NCBI GenBank assembly: GCA_015680905.1
Contig: CM027384.1
Location: 65,417,001 to 65,481,000, forward strand
Origin: Coptis chinensis
Lineage: Eukaryota > Streptophyta > Magnoliopsida > Ranunculales > Ranunculaceae
Reading direction: 5' to 3'
DNA: 64,000 nucleotides
The position numbers and the translations under genes were made by a program. Shown one piece after another: positions 33,568-44,089 of this stretch. Below the pieces are notes generated by a model that saw only the letters and a list, made by a program, of their open reading frames with translations, had not been told where the DNA came from and ran no database searches. Each line of letters begins with the position of its first letter. Positions within the stretch are counted from its first letter, which is position 1.

Positions 33568-34336
33568 ACTTGCCAAATACAAATAAAAGAAAAATTACAA
33601 ATTAAAGTTCGTTTGATCGCCTATTCACCCATGTTCCTTCTCTTCACGCAAGTAAAAAAAACCCCTTTTTCCCCTTTTCTTCACACCAAAAAAAAAGTAG
33701 TCACTCCCAAGTAAGCCACTTCCAGTTCAGCTTTTCTTCAATAACAAGTGTTTCATTAATTAACCATGGTGTTTCATTAGGTGTTGATGTCACTTTGACA
33801 AGCTGTTTCATTGTTGTTGATGTCATTCTGACTATTTGTTGGTCGGAACCCCATAGTATTTGCCGATGTTTCTTGCTTTCTAGATATAACACCGTCTCTT
33901 TGTAAAGGAGCTCGCTTAAATTGTATGATGAGAATCACTTGCTCCATCTATAATTTATCTATGATTATTTTCATAACGAGTTTTTTCAACGTTTTGTCAA
34001 AATTTTGTGTTCTGAAAGCACATATGTACTACCTCCAATGAGATCAATCATCAATGTCTACAAATTATGAAGAAAGTGAAATATCCGTCAAGCTTCTTTT
34101 CAAACAACTCAACAACTAGATTTTATGTTAATTCCATTCCATTAATGCCAAAATAATTTTCATTTTCATGGGAAATTGTCAAAAAAAATCTTATTCTCCT
34201 TTTTGATTCTTCGATTGAAAAAAGCACAAAAATGGCAAATACTTAGGAACACAATTACATCTCAAACTTTTTGTGGGACAAATTTTTTAAAAATGTAAAT
34301 ATGGCTTGAGTGGCGTAGCCACGGGATAAATTCTAG
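33542..34336 (+). mobile_element. Small non-autonomous Helitron, probable
   Basis: The start TCCTATATACTTACTATAAA follows an A. Near the end is a perfect hairpin GTGGC-gta-GCCAC (34310-34322), then 10 bases and CTAG (34333-34336) followed by T. These are Helitron features, and there is no coding capacity. The 3' end is convincing; the 5' end is less certain because it also forms part of a tandem repeat. Confidence 0.6.
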
Positions 34337-35159
34337 TAACATAACATAAAGCATTTTTTTTTTCTCGATAATCACATAAAGCATTTCTAATAAACGTTCA
34401 AGAAATTTATACTCTTTCCATACCAGTAACACTAACATTAACTACAGAAAGTTCAAATATATCTCAACATATTTGAGATTGGCTTCGACAATTAAAGAGC
34501 TGACATGCAATTTCATACCTTCTTTGAAAGAAGCGAATGGGAGAAAGTTGTAGAAAGTATGTGCGTGTGCAATGTTAAAAAACACATACGAACCTCGAGG
34601 CGCCAAACCTCATGTGCAATGTTAAGACACATAAGAACCTTGAGGTGCCAAGCCTGTTATAGCCTTATAGGTATATCAACTCACGCACAATGCTTAAAAA
34701 AGGCATTGTTACATTTGAAAGCCTCACACCCAGTGAGTATCGCACTGAAGCTATAGCCTCATAGGCTCATAGGTAGTGCAAGAGCTTTCTCCAACTGTGT
34801 TATGAAATTCACATCTTGAGGCTACGATACTGAGACATATTGGGCTATATCCTCACTGTCAGCAACTTAACTCCTTTTTGTTTTGTCTGTTATCCCACAT
34901 TAGCCCTCCACGCCGGTCTCCAATCACTCTCTGTGTAGCTTGATAGTGTACCCACAAGGGAAATTCTATAGCTCAGTTGCTTTTACGTTTGTTTCAATTC
35001 TTTTAATCACAAGACATGTTGTATCTCCTATTTTATTTTATGCATTTGTATGTTATGGATTTTAAAGTATGCTATGGATTTCAATTCTTTTAACGCAGTG
35101 GCTTACGCCGTTACGCCTCGATGCCTTTGAGGGAGCCTTAAGGGTAATGTACTACCCCA
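34337..35159. other. Unassigned, locally duplicated
   Basis: A segment near 34567-34652 is duplicated with divergence (gtgcaatgttaa, acacataagaacct, gaggtgccaa). No coding family recognised. Confidence 0.5.
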
Positions 35160-35164
35160 GATTT

Positions 35165-35863
35165 TGTTGGAGTTATCCCTCACATGAGGAGAGAATTTGG
35201 AGCCGACGAAACGGGACGGGCAAATTCAGCGTCGCGAGAAGTCGAGGCCAGCCAGATGAGGGGCGGCGCCAGCTCGAGCTCGGTAACATAGGGCGACCAG
35301 CTCAAAGTGAAGCGCGCCAGCCGCCGACCTCCAGTCTTCAGCGACTTCGGCTCAAAAGCGGCGCCCGCATAAATTTTTGGGCTTTGCTTACGATTACCGC
35401 GAAATTTGGTTTTTGGAGATAAAACCAAAAATCAAGGTTTTGGAAAACCTAACCAAAACAAGTCAGAAGGATTGGAATCCGGACTAAAACAAAGAGAGAA
35501 AACCCAATCTTGAAAGCTATCAAGATTGAGAGAAACTTTTTACGAGATACAACCCTCAGAAAGAGATAAGAGTGATCTAGTAAGGTGAGAGACCGAAAGG
35601 AGATTGTAATCTTCCTTCCCACTTTAATAAGAACCGGCTCTTGTGGAAGTAGGCATCATTGGCGAACCACGGTAAATCTTTGTGTTGTGGTTTTGCTTTT
35701 ACCTTTGCTTTACATTATTATCCATTGTTAATAGTTGGTTAGCGAGTTGGGCATGTTAGTATAAGTAGTTTGTGATATTTAGAATTCATCCGAGTTGAAG
35801 TGTGTTCATACAAGTTATCCGTGTGTAGTGGGGGACCGATTGGTATTGGTGTAATCCCCAACA
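35165..35863 (+). repeat. 5' LTR of copia element 1
   Basis: 699 bp, TGTTGGAGTT to TCCCCAACA. The primer-binding site follows as a damaged form (tTGTATCGAGCCTTGG, 35866-35881). It differs from the 3' LTR at many small sites, most of them CAG/CTG in the 3' copy. Confidence 0.95.
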
Positions 35864-35879
35864 AGTTGTATCGAGCCTT

Positions 35880-36720
35880 GGTTGGAATAGCCTGGGGTGT
35901 TATCCGAATCTTGGTCGGGCGTGTTTGACGAAAATTCCCGAGAGAAGATTTGAGGTTAAATAACTTGTAGAGATGGACCATTCCGTGAACACTTTCGTAT
36001 GATGAGTCCGAATAGGAAGAACTACACCATCCGAAAGCCAAGATGGAAGACTTGCTATCTTGCAAGGACTTGGCACTTCCCATTGAGAATGAGGGGAGTA
36101 AAACCGAAAAAAATGAAAGGCCGAGTGGAAAAAGCTTGACGTAAAAAGCGATTGGATACATTCGACAAAGTGGATTGACGACGGTGTCTTTCACCATGTG
36201 GCTCGAGAGACTACGACCTTCCGATCTATGGAAGAAACTTCGAAGACCTTTATGAGAGGAAGTCGGGTGGAAACAAAGTACTAGTTGTTAAGAAGTTTGC
36301 GCAACCACGAAGTACCAAGAAGGTTCTTCAATGTCCGAGCATCTTAATGAAGTACGTAAATATCATCAATCGATGCATTTGATGAAGATCAATTTGGGAG
36401 ACGGTTGAGGCTTTGTTCCTATTAGGCTCTCTACCCGAAAGTTGGGAGACATTAGCGGTTTCTACATGGAGCGACCAAGGATGGAATTGTTACCATGGAG
36501 ATGGCTACCACGCCTCTGTTGAATGAGGAGACTAGAAGGAGTGCAAGAAGCAGCTCTTCTCACTCGAGAGATCCTTTTCACGAGAAACGGGGAGAGGCGA
36601 AATAGAAAACCATCTCGCTCTAGAGGTGATGACGTAAGTAAATCTAGGGGTGAAGCGAGAACTCCTAAAGGCGAGGCAATGTTACTATTGTGCCACAAAA
36701 AGGCCACTTCAGATATGAGT
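35880..36720 (+). pseudogene. Copia 1 gag and zinc knuckle, broken
   Basis: Fragments in changing frames match copia Gag: KWIDDGVFHHVARETTTF and LEDLYERKSGGNKVLVVKK (about 36165-36300). A CCHC knuckle remnant lies at about 36679-36712 (cysteines spaced C-Y-Y-C, then HFR). Frame changes occur every 50-150 bases, so no Gag can be made. Long ORFs on the opposite strand here are shadows. Confidence 0.7.
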
Positions 36721-36959
36721 CACGAACAACGAAGAGGGATGAGAAGAATAACCGTGTACATGAAGACATGGTGCGGAGGAACGGAAACACAGCGGAGATA
36801 CTACCGCACTAGTCGGCGACCTAGTGGGAATTGTGTCGGATTGTGGTGTGTCTTTGTCTTAGTACCTCATGTCGGGATACTGAGTGGGGTGATAGATCTG
36901 AGGAGCATCCTATCACGTCCACACCGCGACGAGGGATTCTTCACTACCTACAGTATGGG

Positions 36960-38180
36960 TGAATATGGTGAAGTAAGGATGGGTAAATGTGGAGTCTCAA
37001 GATTATAGGCATTGGAGATGTTCATATAGAAACCAATGTCGGCTACACCTTGACACTCAAGGATGTAAGACATGTCCCCGACATACGGTTAAGCCCAATT
37101 TGGGGGAAATTAGATGACGATGGCTTTGTAAACTCGTTTGGTAACGGGGTATGGAAACCCGACCGCAGGTTCCATTGTAGCGGCCGTGAGGAAAGAAAAC
37201 TTGCTCTCTTTACAAAACACGCTAGTTTGTGTAAAGCGTAAGCAAATCTGCGTAAAGAAGAAGCTTCATCCGAACCGCGTGGCACAAGAGACGCGGTCAC
37301 ATGGGCATAAAAGGGATGGAAGTTCTTGCTAAGCAAAAGGTCATGCCGGACATCAAAGGTACACATTTAAATACATGTACTCACTGTTTGGTAGGAAAGC
37401 AACACAGGTGTCTTTCCAAAGATTCCCGCCTCACGAAAGGACACCGTCCCTTGAACTAGTGCACACGCACTTATGTGGTCCTATGAGAGTGAAGTCCCAC
37501 CGGGGAGCCGTTTTGACATTCATTGATGATCGTCAAGAAAGATATGGGCCTATAGTCCGAAGACCAAGGATGAAGTACTTGGGCGTGTTTGAGAAATTCC
37601 ACAAAGATGGTGGAAAGAGAGACCGGAAGTTGTTGAAGTGTATTCGCCGATAATGGGGGTGAGTACATTGGGCCATTTGAAGAGTATTGCCGAGTCATGG
37701 GATTAAATCATGAGCGGACCGTTCCCAAGACACCGCAAATGAATGGAATAGCGAGAGAATGAACCGCACCATTGTAGAGGGATGAGATGCATGCTATCTC
37801 ACTCTAAGCTACCTAGAAGCTACCGGGTAGAAGCAATGCGCATCTGTGCGTGCATGTGATCAACCCGTCGCCGAAAAGCCTCCGAATAGTGATTATCCGC
37901 AGAGTATGGTCAGCGAGATGTTGATTATGGATACTTGAGGGTATTTGGGTGCAGGGCATTTGTGCATATTCCGAAGGATGAGAGATCCAAGCTTGATGAC
38001 AAAGCCAAGCAGTGCATTTTTCTGGGTTATGGAGATGAAAAGTTTGGTTACAAACTCTATGATCCGATTAACAAGAAGGTAATCCGAAGTCGAGATGTTG
38101 TGTTCTTAGAAGACCAAACCATAGCAGACTTTGAGGAGGGTGAGAAGCTACAGGCTTTCACCAATGATCTTGTTGATTGA
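36960..38180 (+). pseudogene. Copia 1 protease-to-integrase region, broken
   Basis: Recognised pieces: IIGIGDVHIETNVGYTLTLK with DVRHVPDIRLS (36995-37110), FPPHERTPSLELVHTHLCGP of the integrase core start (37430-37485), LTFIDD (37515), and the integrase C-terminal part, open from 37935 to 38180 (VFGCRAFVHIPKDERSKLDD, CIFLGYGDEKFGYKLYDP). The catalytic core between is split by frameshifts, for example the DNGGEY-like site at 37650. Confidence 0.8.
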
Positions 38181-38314
38181 AACCGAAGTTCCCTACCGTG
38201 GAACGCGTCACGTAAGGCATTGAGAATGCAGAGAACCATGAGTTTGAAGCTCATGATGAGAATCTTATTGCTCATGATGGGATAGAACCTATTGGTATAG
38301 AAGATGCAGATGAG

Positions 38315-39301
38315 ATGCATGAACCACCACCAGAGCAAGCAGAAGTGCATCCTCCTGAGGCACCAGCAGATGGGGCAAGGAGGTCTGACAGAGAGAGACT
38401 AGCTTCAACCAGGTATCCACCACATACGTACGTGCTACTATCGGATGGTGGAGAACCTATGTACTATCAAGAGGCACTTGAAGGTACATACAAAGAAAAG
38501 TGGTTGAAGGCCATGCATGACGAGATGGATTCTTTGCATAAGAATCACACTTATGAGTTAGTTGAGAAACCCACAGGGAGAAAAGTTCTCAAGAATAAGT
38601 GGATATACAAAGTCAAGCATGAGGAGAACAATCCTCACCCAAGGCACAAAGCTCGCCTTGTTGTGAAGGGATTCGGTCAAAGGAAAGGAATTGACTTTGA
38701 TGAGATTTTCTCTCCTGTAGTGAAGATGACTTCTATCCGGGTGGTATTGGGTATGGCCGCAAGTATGAACCTAGAGGTTGAGCAGCTAGATGTTAAGACA
38801 GCTTTTCTTCATGGAGACCTTGAAGAAGATGTCTACATGGACCAGCCAGAGGGGTTTGAGGTCAAAGGCAAGGAGCACCTAGTATGCAAGCTGATAAAGA
38901 GCTTGTATGGGTTGAAGCAAGCACCGAGACAGTGGTACATAAAGTTTGATTCCTTTATGGTGAAGCAAGGATACAAGAAGTCTGCTTCCGATCATTGTGC
39001 GTTTGTTCAGAGATTTCCAGATGGGGATTTCATAGTGCTATTGCTGTATGTGGATGATATGTTGATAGTTGGCCCAAACATCAACAAGATATCCAAGCTG
39101 AAGAAAGACTTGAGTAAGTCCTTTGAGATGAAGGATTTGGGTCAAGCAAAGCAGATACTTGGGATGCGGATCACTCGTGACAGAAAGAGTGGGAAGTTGT
39201 GGCTTTCTCAAGAAAGCTACATTGAGAAGGTGTTGAAGAGATTCAACATGGATCAAAGCCGAAACCCGGTCGGTTATCCGCTTGGTGGCGGTTCCGCATG
39301 A
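38315..39301 (+). CDS. Copia 1 reverse transcriptase, open frame
   Basis: A 328-codon open frame carries the RVT_2 domain, which copies element RNA into cDNA. Landmarks: KNKWIYKVKHEENNPHPRHK, ARLVVKGFGQRKGIDFDEIF, EQLDVKTAFLHGDLEEDVYM, SLYGLKQAPRQWY, and the catalytic LLLYVDDMLIVG with YVDD at 39047-39058; EMKDLGQAKQILGMRI follows. The domain is complete to about QESYIEKVLKRFNM, after which the frame is lost (PVGYPLGGGSA, stop 39299). As the element would translate this within a Gag-Pol polyprotein, the open frame is a surviving section and not a separate gene. Confidence 0.9.
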   Translation: MHEPPPEQAEVHPPEAPADGARRSDRERLASTRYPPHTYVLLSDGGEPMYYQEALEGTYKEKWLKAMHDEMDSLHKNHTYELVEKPTGRKVLKNKWIYKVKHEENNPHPRHKARLVVKGFGQRKGIDFDEIFSPVVKMTSIRVVLGMAASMNLEVEQLDVKTAFLHGDLEEDVYMDQPEGFEVKGKEHLVCKLIKSLYGLKQAPRQWYIKFDSFMVKQGYKKSASDHCAFVQRFPDGDFIVLLLYVDDMLIVGPNINKISKLKKDLSKSFEMKDLGQAKQILGMRITRDRKSGKLWLSQESYIEKVLKRFNMDQSRNPVGYPLGGGSA

Positions 39302-40010
39302 CCAAAGAGATGTGTCCTAAGGGTGAGCATGAGCAGAGTCAGATGGAAAAGATTCCTTATGCATCCCCAGTGGGCAGTTTGATGTATGCATGGTGTGTAC
39401 TAGACCGGATATTGCTTTTCGCCGTTGGGGTTGTAAGCAGATTTCATCAAATCCGGGTAAAGAGCATTGGGAAGGTGTTAAGTGGATATTGAGATATCTC
39501 AAAGGCACTTCCAAATCATGTTTGTGCTTTGGGGAAGTAAGCCCTTACTTGAAGGCTACAATCGATGCGCACATGGCGGTGATGTTGACTCGATGAAGTC
39601 CACCTCCGGTTATCCGGTTACTTTTGCGGGGGAGCAGTTTCTTGGCAATCTAAGTTGCAAAAGTGTGTTGCCCTCTCCACTACGTAAGTTTGTGTATATT
39701 GCAGCCACCGAAAGTGTTGCAAAAGAGTTGCTATGGATGAAGAGGTTCTTCGACGAACTAGGGCTAAAAGCGAAAAACAGTTTGTAGCTCTATGTGATAC
39801 CGAGGCGCCATCCACTTGAGCAAGAATCCGAAGTTTTCATTCTAGATCCAAGCACATACATGTGCGTTATCACCGGATTAGAGAAGTACTTTCGAAGACA
39901 AGCATTTGTGTATAGAAGATCCATACCGACAAGAACGGGTCGGATATAATGACCAAAGTCTTACCGAAGGTAAGTTTGATGTTTGTTGTGCTATTGCGGA
40001 ATGGCGCACA
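39298..40010 (+). pseudogene. Copia 1 RNase H, frameshifted
   Basis: Pieces in two frames: EQSQMEKIPYASPVGSLMYA (39298-), then SNPGKEHWEGVKWILRYLKG in the second frame (39390-39596), then DSMKSTSGYPVTFAGEQF and TESVAKELLWMKRFFDELGL (39482-39787). The usual active-site stretches (D, E, D) are interrupted, and the 3' part near 39930 is only recognisable from short matches. Confidence 0.8.
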
Positions 40011-40060
40011 CTCCTCCCCGCTTGATTTGGCAATTGCATGGAGGTATCCCCTCACCGCTC

Positions 40061-40767
40061 GAGGGGGGAGATTGTTGGAGTTATCCCTCACATGAGGAGA
40101 GAATTTGGAGCTGGACAGAAACGGGCAAATTCAGCGTCGCAGAAGTCGAGGCGCCAGCCGGATGAGAAGCGCCAGCCTGAGCTCCAAGAACATAGGGGCG
40201 ACCAGCCAAAGTGGCGCCAGCAAAATTTCCAGTGCTTCAGTAGCGACTTCGCTCAAAGGGAGCGCGCCCGGCATAAATTTTGTGGGCTTTGCTACAGTAC
40301 CCGCGAAATTTGGTTTTTGGAGATAAAACCAAAAATCAAGGTTTTGGAAAACCTAACCAAAACAAGTCAGAAGGATTGGAATCCAGACTAAAACAAAGAG
40401 AGAGAAACCCAATCTTGAAAGCTATCAAGATTGAGAGAGAACCTTTACAGAGATACAACCCTGTAAAGAGATAAGAGTGATCTAGTAAGGTGAGAGACTG
40501 AAAGGAGAGATTGTAATCTTCCTTCCCACTTTAATAAGAACTGGCTCTTGTGGAAGTAGGCATCATTGGCCGAACCACGGTAAATCTTTGTGTTGTGGTT
40601 TGCTTTTACTGCTTTACATTATTATCTGTTGTTAATAGTTGGTTAGCGAGTTGGGCATGTTAGTATAAGTAGTTTGTGATATTTAGAATTCATCTGGAGT
40701 TGAAGTGTGTTCATACAAGTTATCTGTGTAGTGGGGGAACCGATTGGTATTGGTGTAATCCCCAACA
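40061..40767 (+). repeat. Polypurine tract and 3' LTR of copia element 1
   Basis: The polypurine tract gaggggggagat (40061-40072) primes plus-strand synthesis. The LTR is 40073-40767 (695 bp), TGTTGGAGTT to TCCCCAACA. Confidence 0.95.
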
Positions 40768-40973
40768 GATTTGAGGATAATGTTACAACTACAGAAATGA
40801 ACATCTCCATGATATACGCTATTTTGAAGTTTGATCTTTTTAAAAATTAGCCACGTACTGTTTTAGTTAATCTTATTAAGGATATGGCTCTTGCTCCGGA
40901 ACTTGGCTACGAAGATTCGAGAACCAATGTATAAGGGCTGTCATATTATGAACAATATGAAGATCATTCCTAC

Positions 40974-41043
40974 TTGAACGGAACATTTTGGCAAAGAATT
41001 TTCTGCTAGCTTTGCCAAGATAAAAAAGATTGCACGCACTTGT
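40974..41043 (-). pseudogene. BTR1: KH gene: KH2 exon, part downstream of the copia insertion
   Basis: The minus strand reads VRAIFFILAKLAENSLPKCS up to a possible donor (gtagga) at 40973. It continues the KH2 domain interrupted at 47060: the two halves join at the duplicated CTTGT (ACAAG on this strand) to give an unbroken KH2 C-terminal helix segment. The FFILAKLAENSLP pattern fits the end of KH2 in BTR1-like proteins. Confidence 0.85.
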
Positions 41044-41824
41044 TGTTGGGTTGTGGAACTGTCGAGCTTTACTCTGGTGTCCGATGCCGCATTATCGACT
41101 TTCTGTTTGGAGAAAGAGGCGCACCCTGCGCTCCACTTGGCTTTGTAGGAGGCGCACCCGCGCTCATGCATTGAGAAATTCACTGGAAGTCAGCAAAGAA
41201 GAGGGTGCGACCCGCGCTCGCCCATGCTTTGGTCGAGGCACACCCCGCGCTTATGCCTTGCGAAAGTTCTTGGAAGTCGAAAAAAGAAGGGCTGCGCCTC
41301 AAGGCCGCCCATGCCTTGGTCGTATGCACCACTGCTAAATGCCTACCGAAATTTTGACAGTGTTTTGATATTTCGGCCCAAAGCCCATTTTCTCACATTT
41401 TTCTATGTGTACCTATATAAATGAAATATAATAGGGTTTTGAGACAACTTTAAGAGATTCATTTCATGGGAATTGTGGGAGCTATATTGAGCTTGGGTTT
41501 GAGTGAGGCCTCTTGTTCTTGATTCTAGTTACCTTTTGTAAATTCTCCAATCTTTACTATAAAATAAACTCGACTCTTGTGTGGACGTAGGTAACATTTA
41601 CCGAACCACTTTAAATCTTTGTGTCTCTTTGCATTTACTTCCTTAATTTATTATTTGCTATGAATTGTGATATGATAAATTAGTGGTTTTGTTTTGTTGA
41701 GTTTGTTGTGATAACTACTAAAGTCTTGGGTGGGTGATTTTCTTGGTGTGATATCCAAGTTGAAGTCATTTGGGATTGAAAATAACTAGGTTGAGGTGTG
41801 ACTTCCTAGTGAAATCTCCCAACA
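41044..41824 (+). repeat. 5' LTR of copia element 2
   Basis: TGTTGGGTTG to TCTCCCAACA. A TATA-like box (ctatataaatg) is at about 41413. The GC-rich part 41110-41340 has three diverged copies of a 'gaggcgcacccgcgctc' unit where the 3' LTR has fewer. Confidence 0.95.
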
Positions 41825-41826
41825 AA

Positions 41827-41838
41827 TGGTATCAGAGC
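41827..41838 (+). other. Primer-binding site of copia element 2
   Basis: TGGTATCAGAGC, two bases after the 5' LTR; an exact initiator tRNA-Met match. Confidence 0.95.
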
Positions 41839-41958
41839 TTCAGGATTGAATAATACAGGGTGTGTGAGGAAAAGACTCCACCTTTAGCAGAGAAGGCTAG
41901 GTGTTTGTAGAAATTCCTCTGAGAAGTTCTCCACCGTTGTTTTAGTTCAGTAAAAGTC

Positions 41959-42654
41959 ATGACGACCGACAAAAAAAGATACAAGATAGAGAAGTTTGAT
42001 GGAACAAACTTCGGCTATTGGAATATGCAAATTGAGGACGTACTCTATCAAAAGGATTTGATGGAAACGTTGATAAGTGAGAAGCCCGAGGAGATTCCGC
42101 AAGGCATATGGGATTTGCAAGATAGAAAGGCATTGGCCACAATCCGATTGAGTCTCTCGAAGTCGGTAGCCTTCAATATTAAAACCGAGAAGACGACGAA
42201 ATCTCTCATGGAGGCACTTACTACGATGTATGAACAACCCTCGGCCGCGAACAAAGTCTATTTGATCACCAAGTTATTTAGTATAAGACTGTCGGAGGGG
42301 ACCTCTTTCAAGGATCACCTAAATAAATTCAACCAAACTAAGGACCAATTGGAGTCAGTTGAGATTACATTTAGTGATGAGGTGCTAGCTTTGGCGATAC
42401 TTGGACAATTGCCTCCAAGTTGGAAGGTGATGATGGCGGCTATTAGTGGCTCTGCGGGAATGACCAAGTTGAAGTTTGAGCACGTTGTTAGTATGGTACT
42501 AACCGAGGAAATCCGGAGACAGGATTGTCCTTCATTTTCGGGGTCAACTTTAGGGTCGACATTGAGCACTGAAAGTAGGGGAAGAAATTCAAACAGGAGT
42601 CGTGGTAAGAAAAAGTGGAGGGGGAGATCGAAATCTCAAGCCCCCCGATTGTAA
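41959..42654 (+). CDS. Copia 2 Gag, open frame
   Basis: 231 codons. MTTDKKRYKIEKFDGTNFGY with NMQIEDVLYQKDL is the DUF4219-type start; the UBN2 domain follows (SLSKSVAFNIKTEKTTKSLM, LYxIKLFSIRLSEGTS-like, FNQTKDQLESVEITFSDEVL, ILGQLPPSWKVMMAAISG). The end is basic (SRGRNSNRSRGKKKWRGRSK). A TAA at 42652 stops it just before the CCHC knuckle CYNCGRPGHYSPNC (42694-42735), which continues in the same frame; a single base change would account for the stop. The start is the first ATG after the primer site. Confidence 0.92.
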   Translation: MTTDKKRYKIEKFDGTNFGYWNMQIEDVLYQKDLMETLISEKPEEIPQGIWDLQDRKALATIRLSLSKSVAFNIKTEKTTKSLMEALTTMYEQPSAANKVYLITKLFSIRLSEGTSFKDHLNKFNQTKDQLESVEITFSDEVLALAILGQLPPSWKVMMAAISGSAGMTKLKFEHVVSMVLTEEIRRQDCPSFSGSTLGSTLSTESRGRNSNRSRGKKKWRGRSKSQAPRL

Positions 42655-42693
42655 AGCGTTGAACACAAACCTCGAGACATAAGTGAAGTTGTA

Positions 42694-43113
42694 TGCTACA
42701 ACTGTGGTAGGCCTGGCCACTATAGTCCCAATTGCCCGGCACCAAGAAACAACAACAACATTAATAAGAACAAAAAAAAGAATCAAGAAGCTAATATTGT
42801 TGAGATGGTAGATGATACCTTAATATGTTCGATGGAGCAAAAGAAGGAGTCTTGGGTACTTGATTCCGGCGCATCTTTCCATGCTACCTCACATCGAGAG
42901 TTCTTTGAGAACTACACCGAAGGTGACCTTGGAACGATTTTTCTCGGTGATGACCAACCTTGTGACATTGTCGGCAAGGGTGACGTGCATGTCAAGATGA
43001 ATGACTCGTCATGGTTATTGAGGGACGTCAGACACGTTCTGGATTTGAGGAAGATTTCTGTGGGGCAATTGGCAAGTGAAGGATTTGTTATAGTCTTCAC
43101 TAGTAACACTTAG
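42694..43113 (+). CDS. Copia 2 zinc knuckle and aspartic protease
   Basis: In the same frame as Gag after the stop at 42652. CYNCGRPGHYSPNC is the nucleic-acid-binding knuckle. WVLDSGASFHATSH carries the protease catalytic Asp in DSGA (42862-). VHVKMNDSSWLLRDVRHVLD is the expected later protease segment. It ends at TAG 43111, after which the same frame continues (SKGSMIVANGKKDGTLYI), so this too is an internal stop of a polyprotein. Confidence 0.88.
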   Translation, partial: CYNCGRPGHYSPNCPAPRNNNNINKNKKKNQEANIVEMVDDTLICSMEQKKESWVLDSGASFHATSHREFFENYTEGDLGTIFLGDDQPCDIVGKGDVHVKMNDSSWLLRDVRHVLDLRKISVGQLASEGFVIVFTSNT

Positions 43114-44083
43114 AAGGTCTCGAAGGGTTCAATGATTGTTGCAAATGGTAAGAAAGATGGTACTCTCTACATAACTACACATGGTTGTGAGTCGATTGCC
43201 ATGGCACATGGCAAAGAGGATCCGAATGTTCTGCAGACTTGGTCACATGAGTAAGAAAGGAATGAAAATCCTTCACTCTTCTGGTAAACTCCCAAAGTTA
43301 CAGTTGACTAAAATTGACTTCCTCGTGGAGAACTGGTATTTGGAAAGCGTAGCGGGGGTGAGTTTTCAGAGAATGGGTCAGACTCCGAAAGCTAGCAGGC
43401 TTAAATTGATTCATACAGATGTATGGGGGCCAGCTAATGTCTCTTCACTTGGCGAAAAGTTATATTTTGTGACTTTCATTGATGACCATACTAGGAAGGT
43501 ATGGGTCTATTTCTTGAGGCATAAGTCAAAAGCATTTGAAGTGTTCAAGACTTGGAAGGCCATGGTTGAAAATGAGACAAGCTTGAAAGTAAAGAAGCTG
43601 AGATCCAACAATGGTGGAAAGTATGAGGATTCAGGTTTTAAGAAGTGATGTGCTGACAATGGCATCAAGATGGAAAAGACTTTGCCAGGGACACCTCAAC
43701 AGAATGGGGTTGCAGAGCAGATGAATAGAACATTGACAGAGAGAGCTAGGTGTATGTGTACACTAGCAGGCTTGCCCAAGCAGTTTTGGGCAGAAAGTGT
43801 TAGCACAGTAGTTTACCTGATCAATAGCGGACCGTCAGTACCTTTGGATTTTAAGATTCCAGAGGAAGTGTGGAGCGGGAAGGATGCAAACCTTTCCCAT
43901 TTGAAGGTGTTTGGTTGTGTGTCCTATGTCCACATTAGTGACCAAGCTAGAAGCAAGCTTGATGATAAGTCACTAAAGTGTACCTTCATCGGCTATGGCA
44001 GTGATGATTTTTGGTATCGCTTTTGGGATTATCAAAATCGGAAAATCATTCGAGTAGAGATGGTGTGTTTAATGAGAAGGTGA
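43114..44083 (+). pseudogene. Copia 2 integrase, broken
   Basis: The GAG-pre-integrase segment LGHMSKKGMKILHSSGKLPK is out of frame with the protease. The core has LKLIHTDVWGPA (first Asp), FVTFIDDHTRKVWVYFL, then LRSNNGGKYED, where the usual second catalytic Asp of 'SDNGGE' is Asn, and QQNGVAEQMNRTLTERAR with the Glu. A TGA at 43646 lies after SGFKK. The C-terminal part LSHLKVFGCVSYVHISDQAR and CTFIGYGSDDFWYRFWD is open to a frameshift at about 44060. Confidence 0.88.
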
Positions 44084-44089
44084 TGTACA

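Larger units (their letters stand above)
35165..40767 (+). mobile_element. Full-length Ty1/copia element 1
   Basis: 5603 bp bounded by LTRs and a perfect GATTT duplication (35160-35164 and 40768-40772). The order is LTR, primer site, gag, zinc knuckle, integrase, reverse transcriptase, RNase H, polypurine tract, LTR, which is the copia order. The front half is heavily frameshifted while the reverse transcriptase is open over 300 codons. It inserted about 200 bp from the KH2 exon later hit by element 2, in what looks like an intron of that gene. Confidence 0.95.

Noticed and set aside
35739..36197. 152-codon minus-strand ORF across the end of the copia 1 LTR
   Set aside because: It lies antisense to the LTR and gag remnant and has no family features; it is a shadow frame.
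36523..37008. 161-codon plus-strand ORF in copia 1
   Set aside because: It crosses the gag, knuckle and protease remnants in a wrong frame; the family matches are found in changing frames instead.
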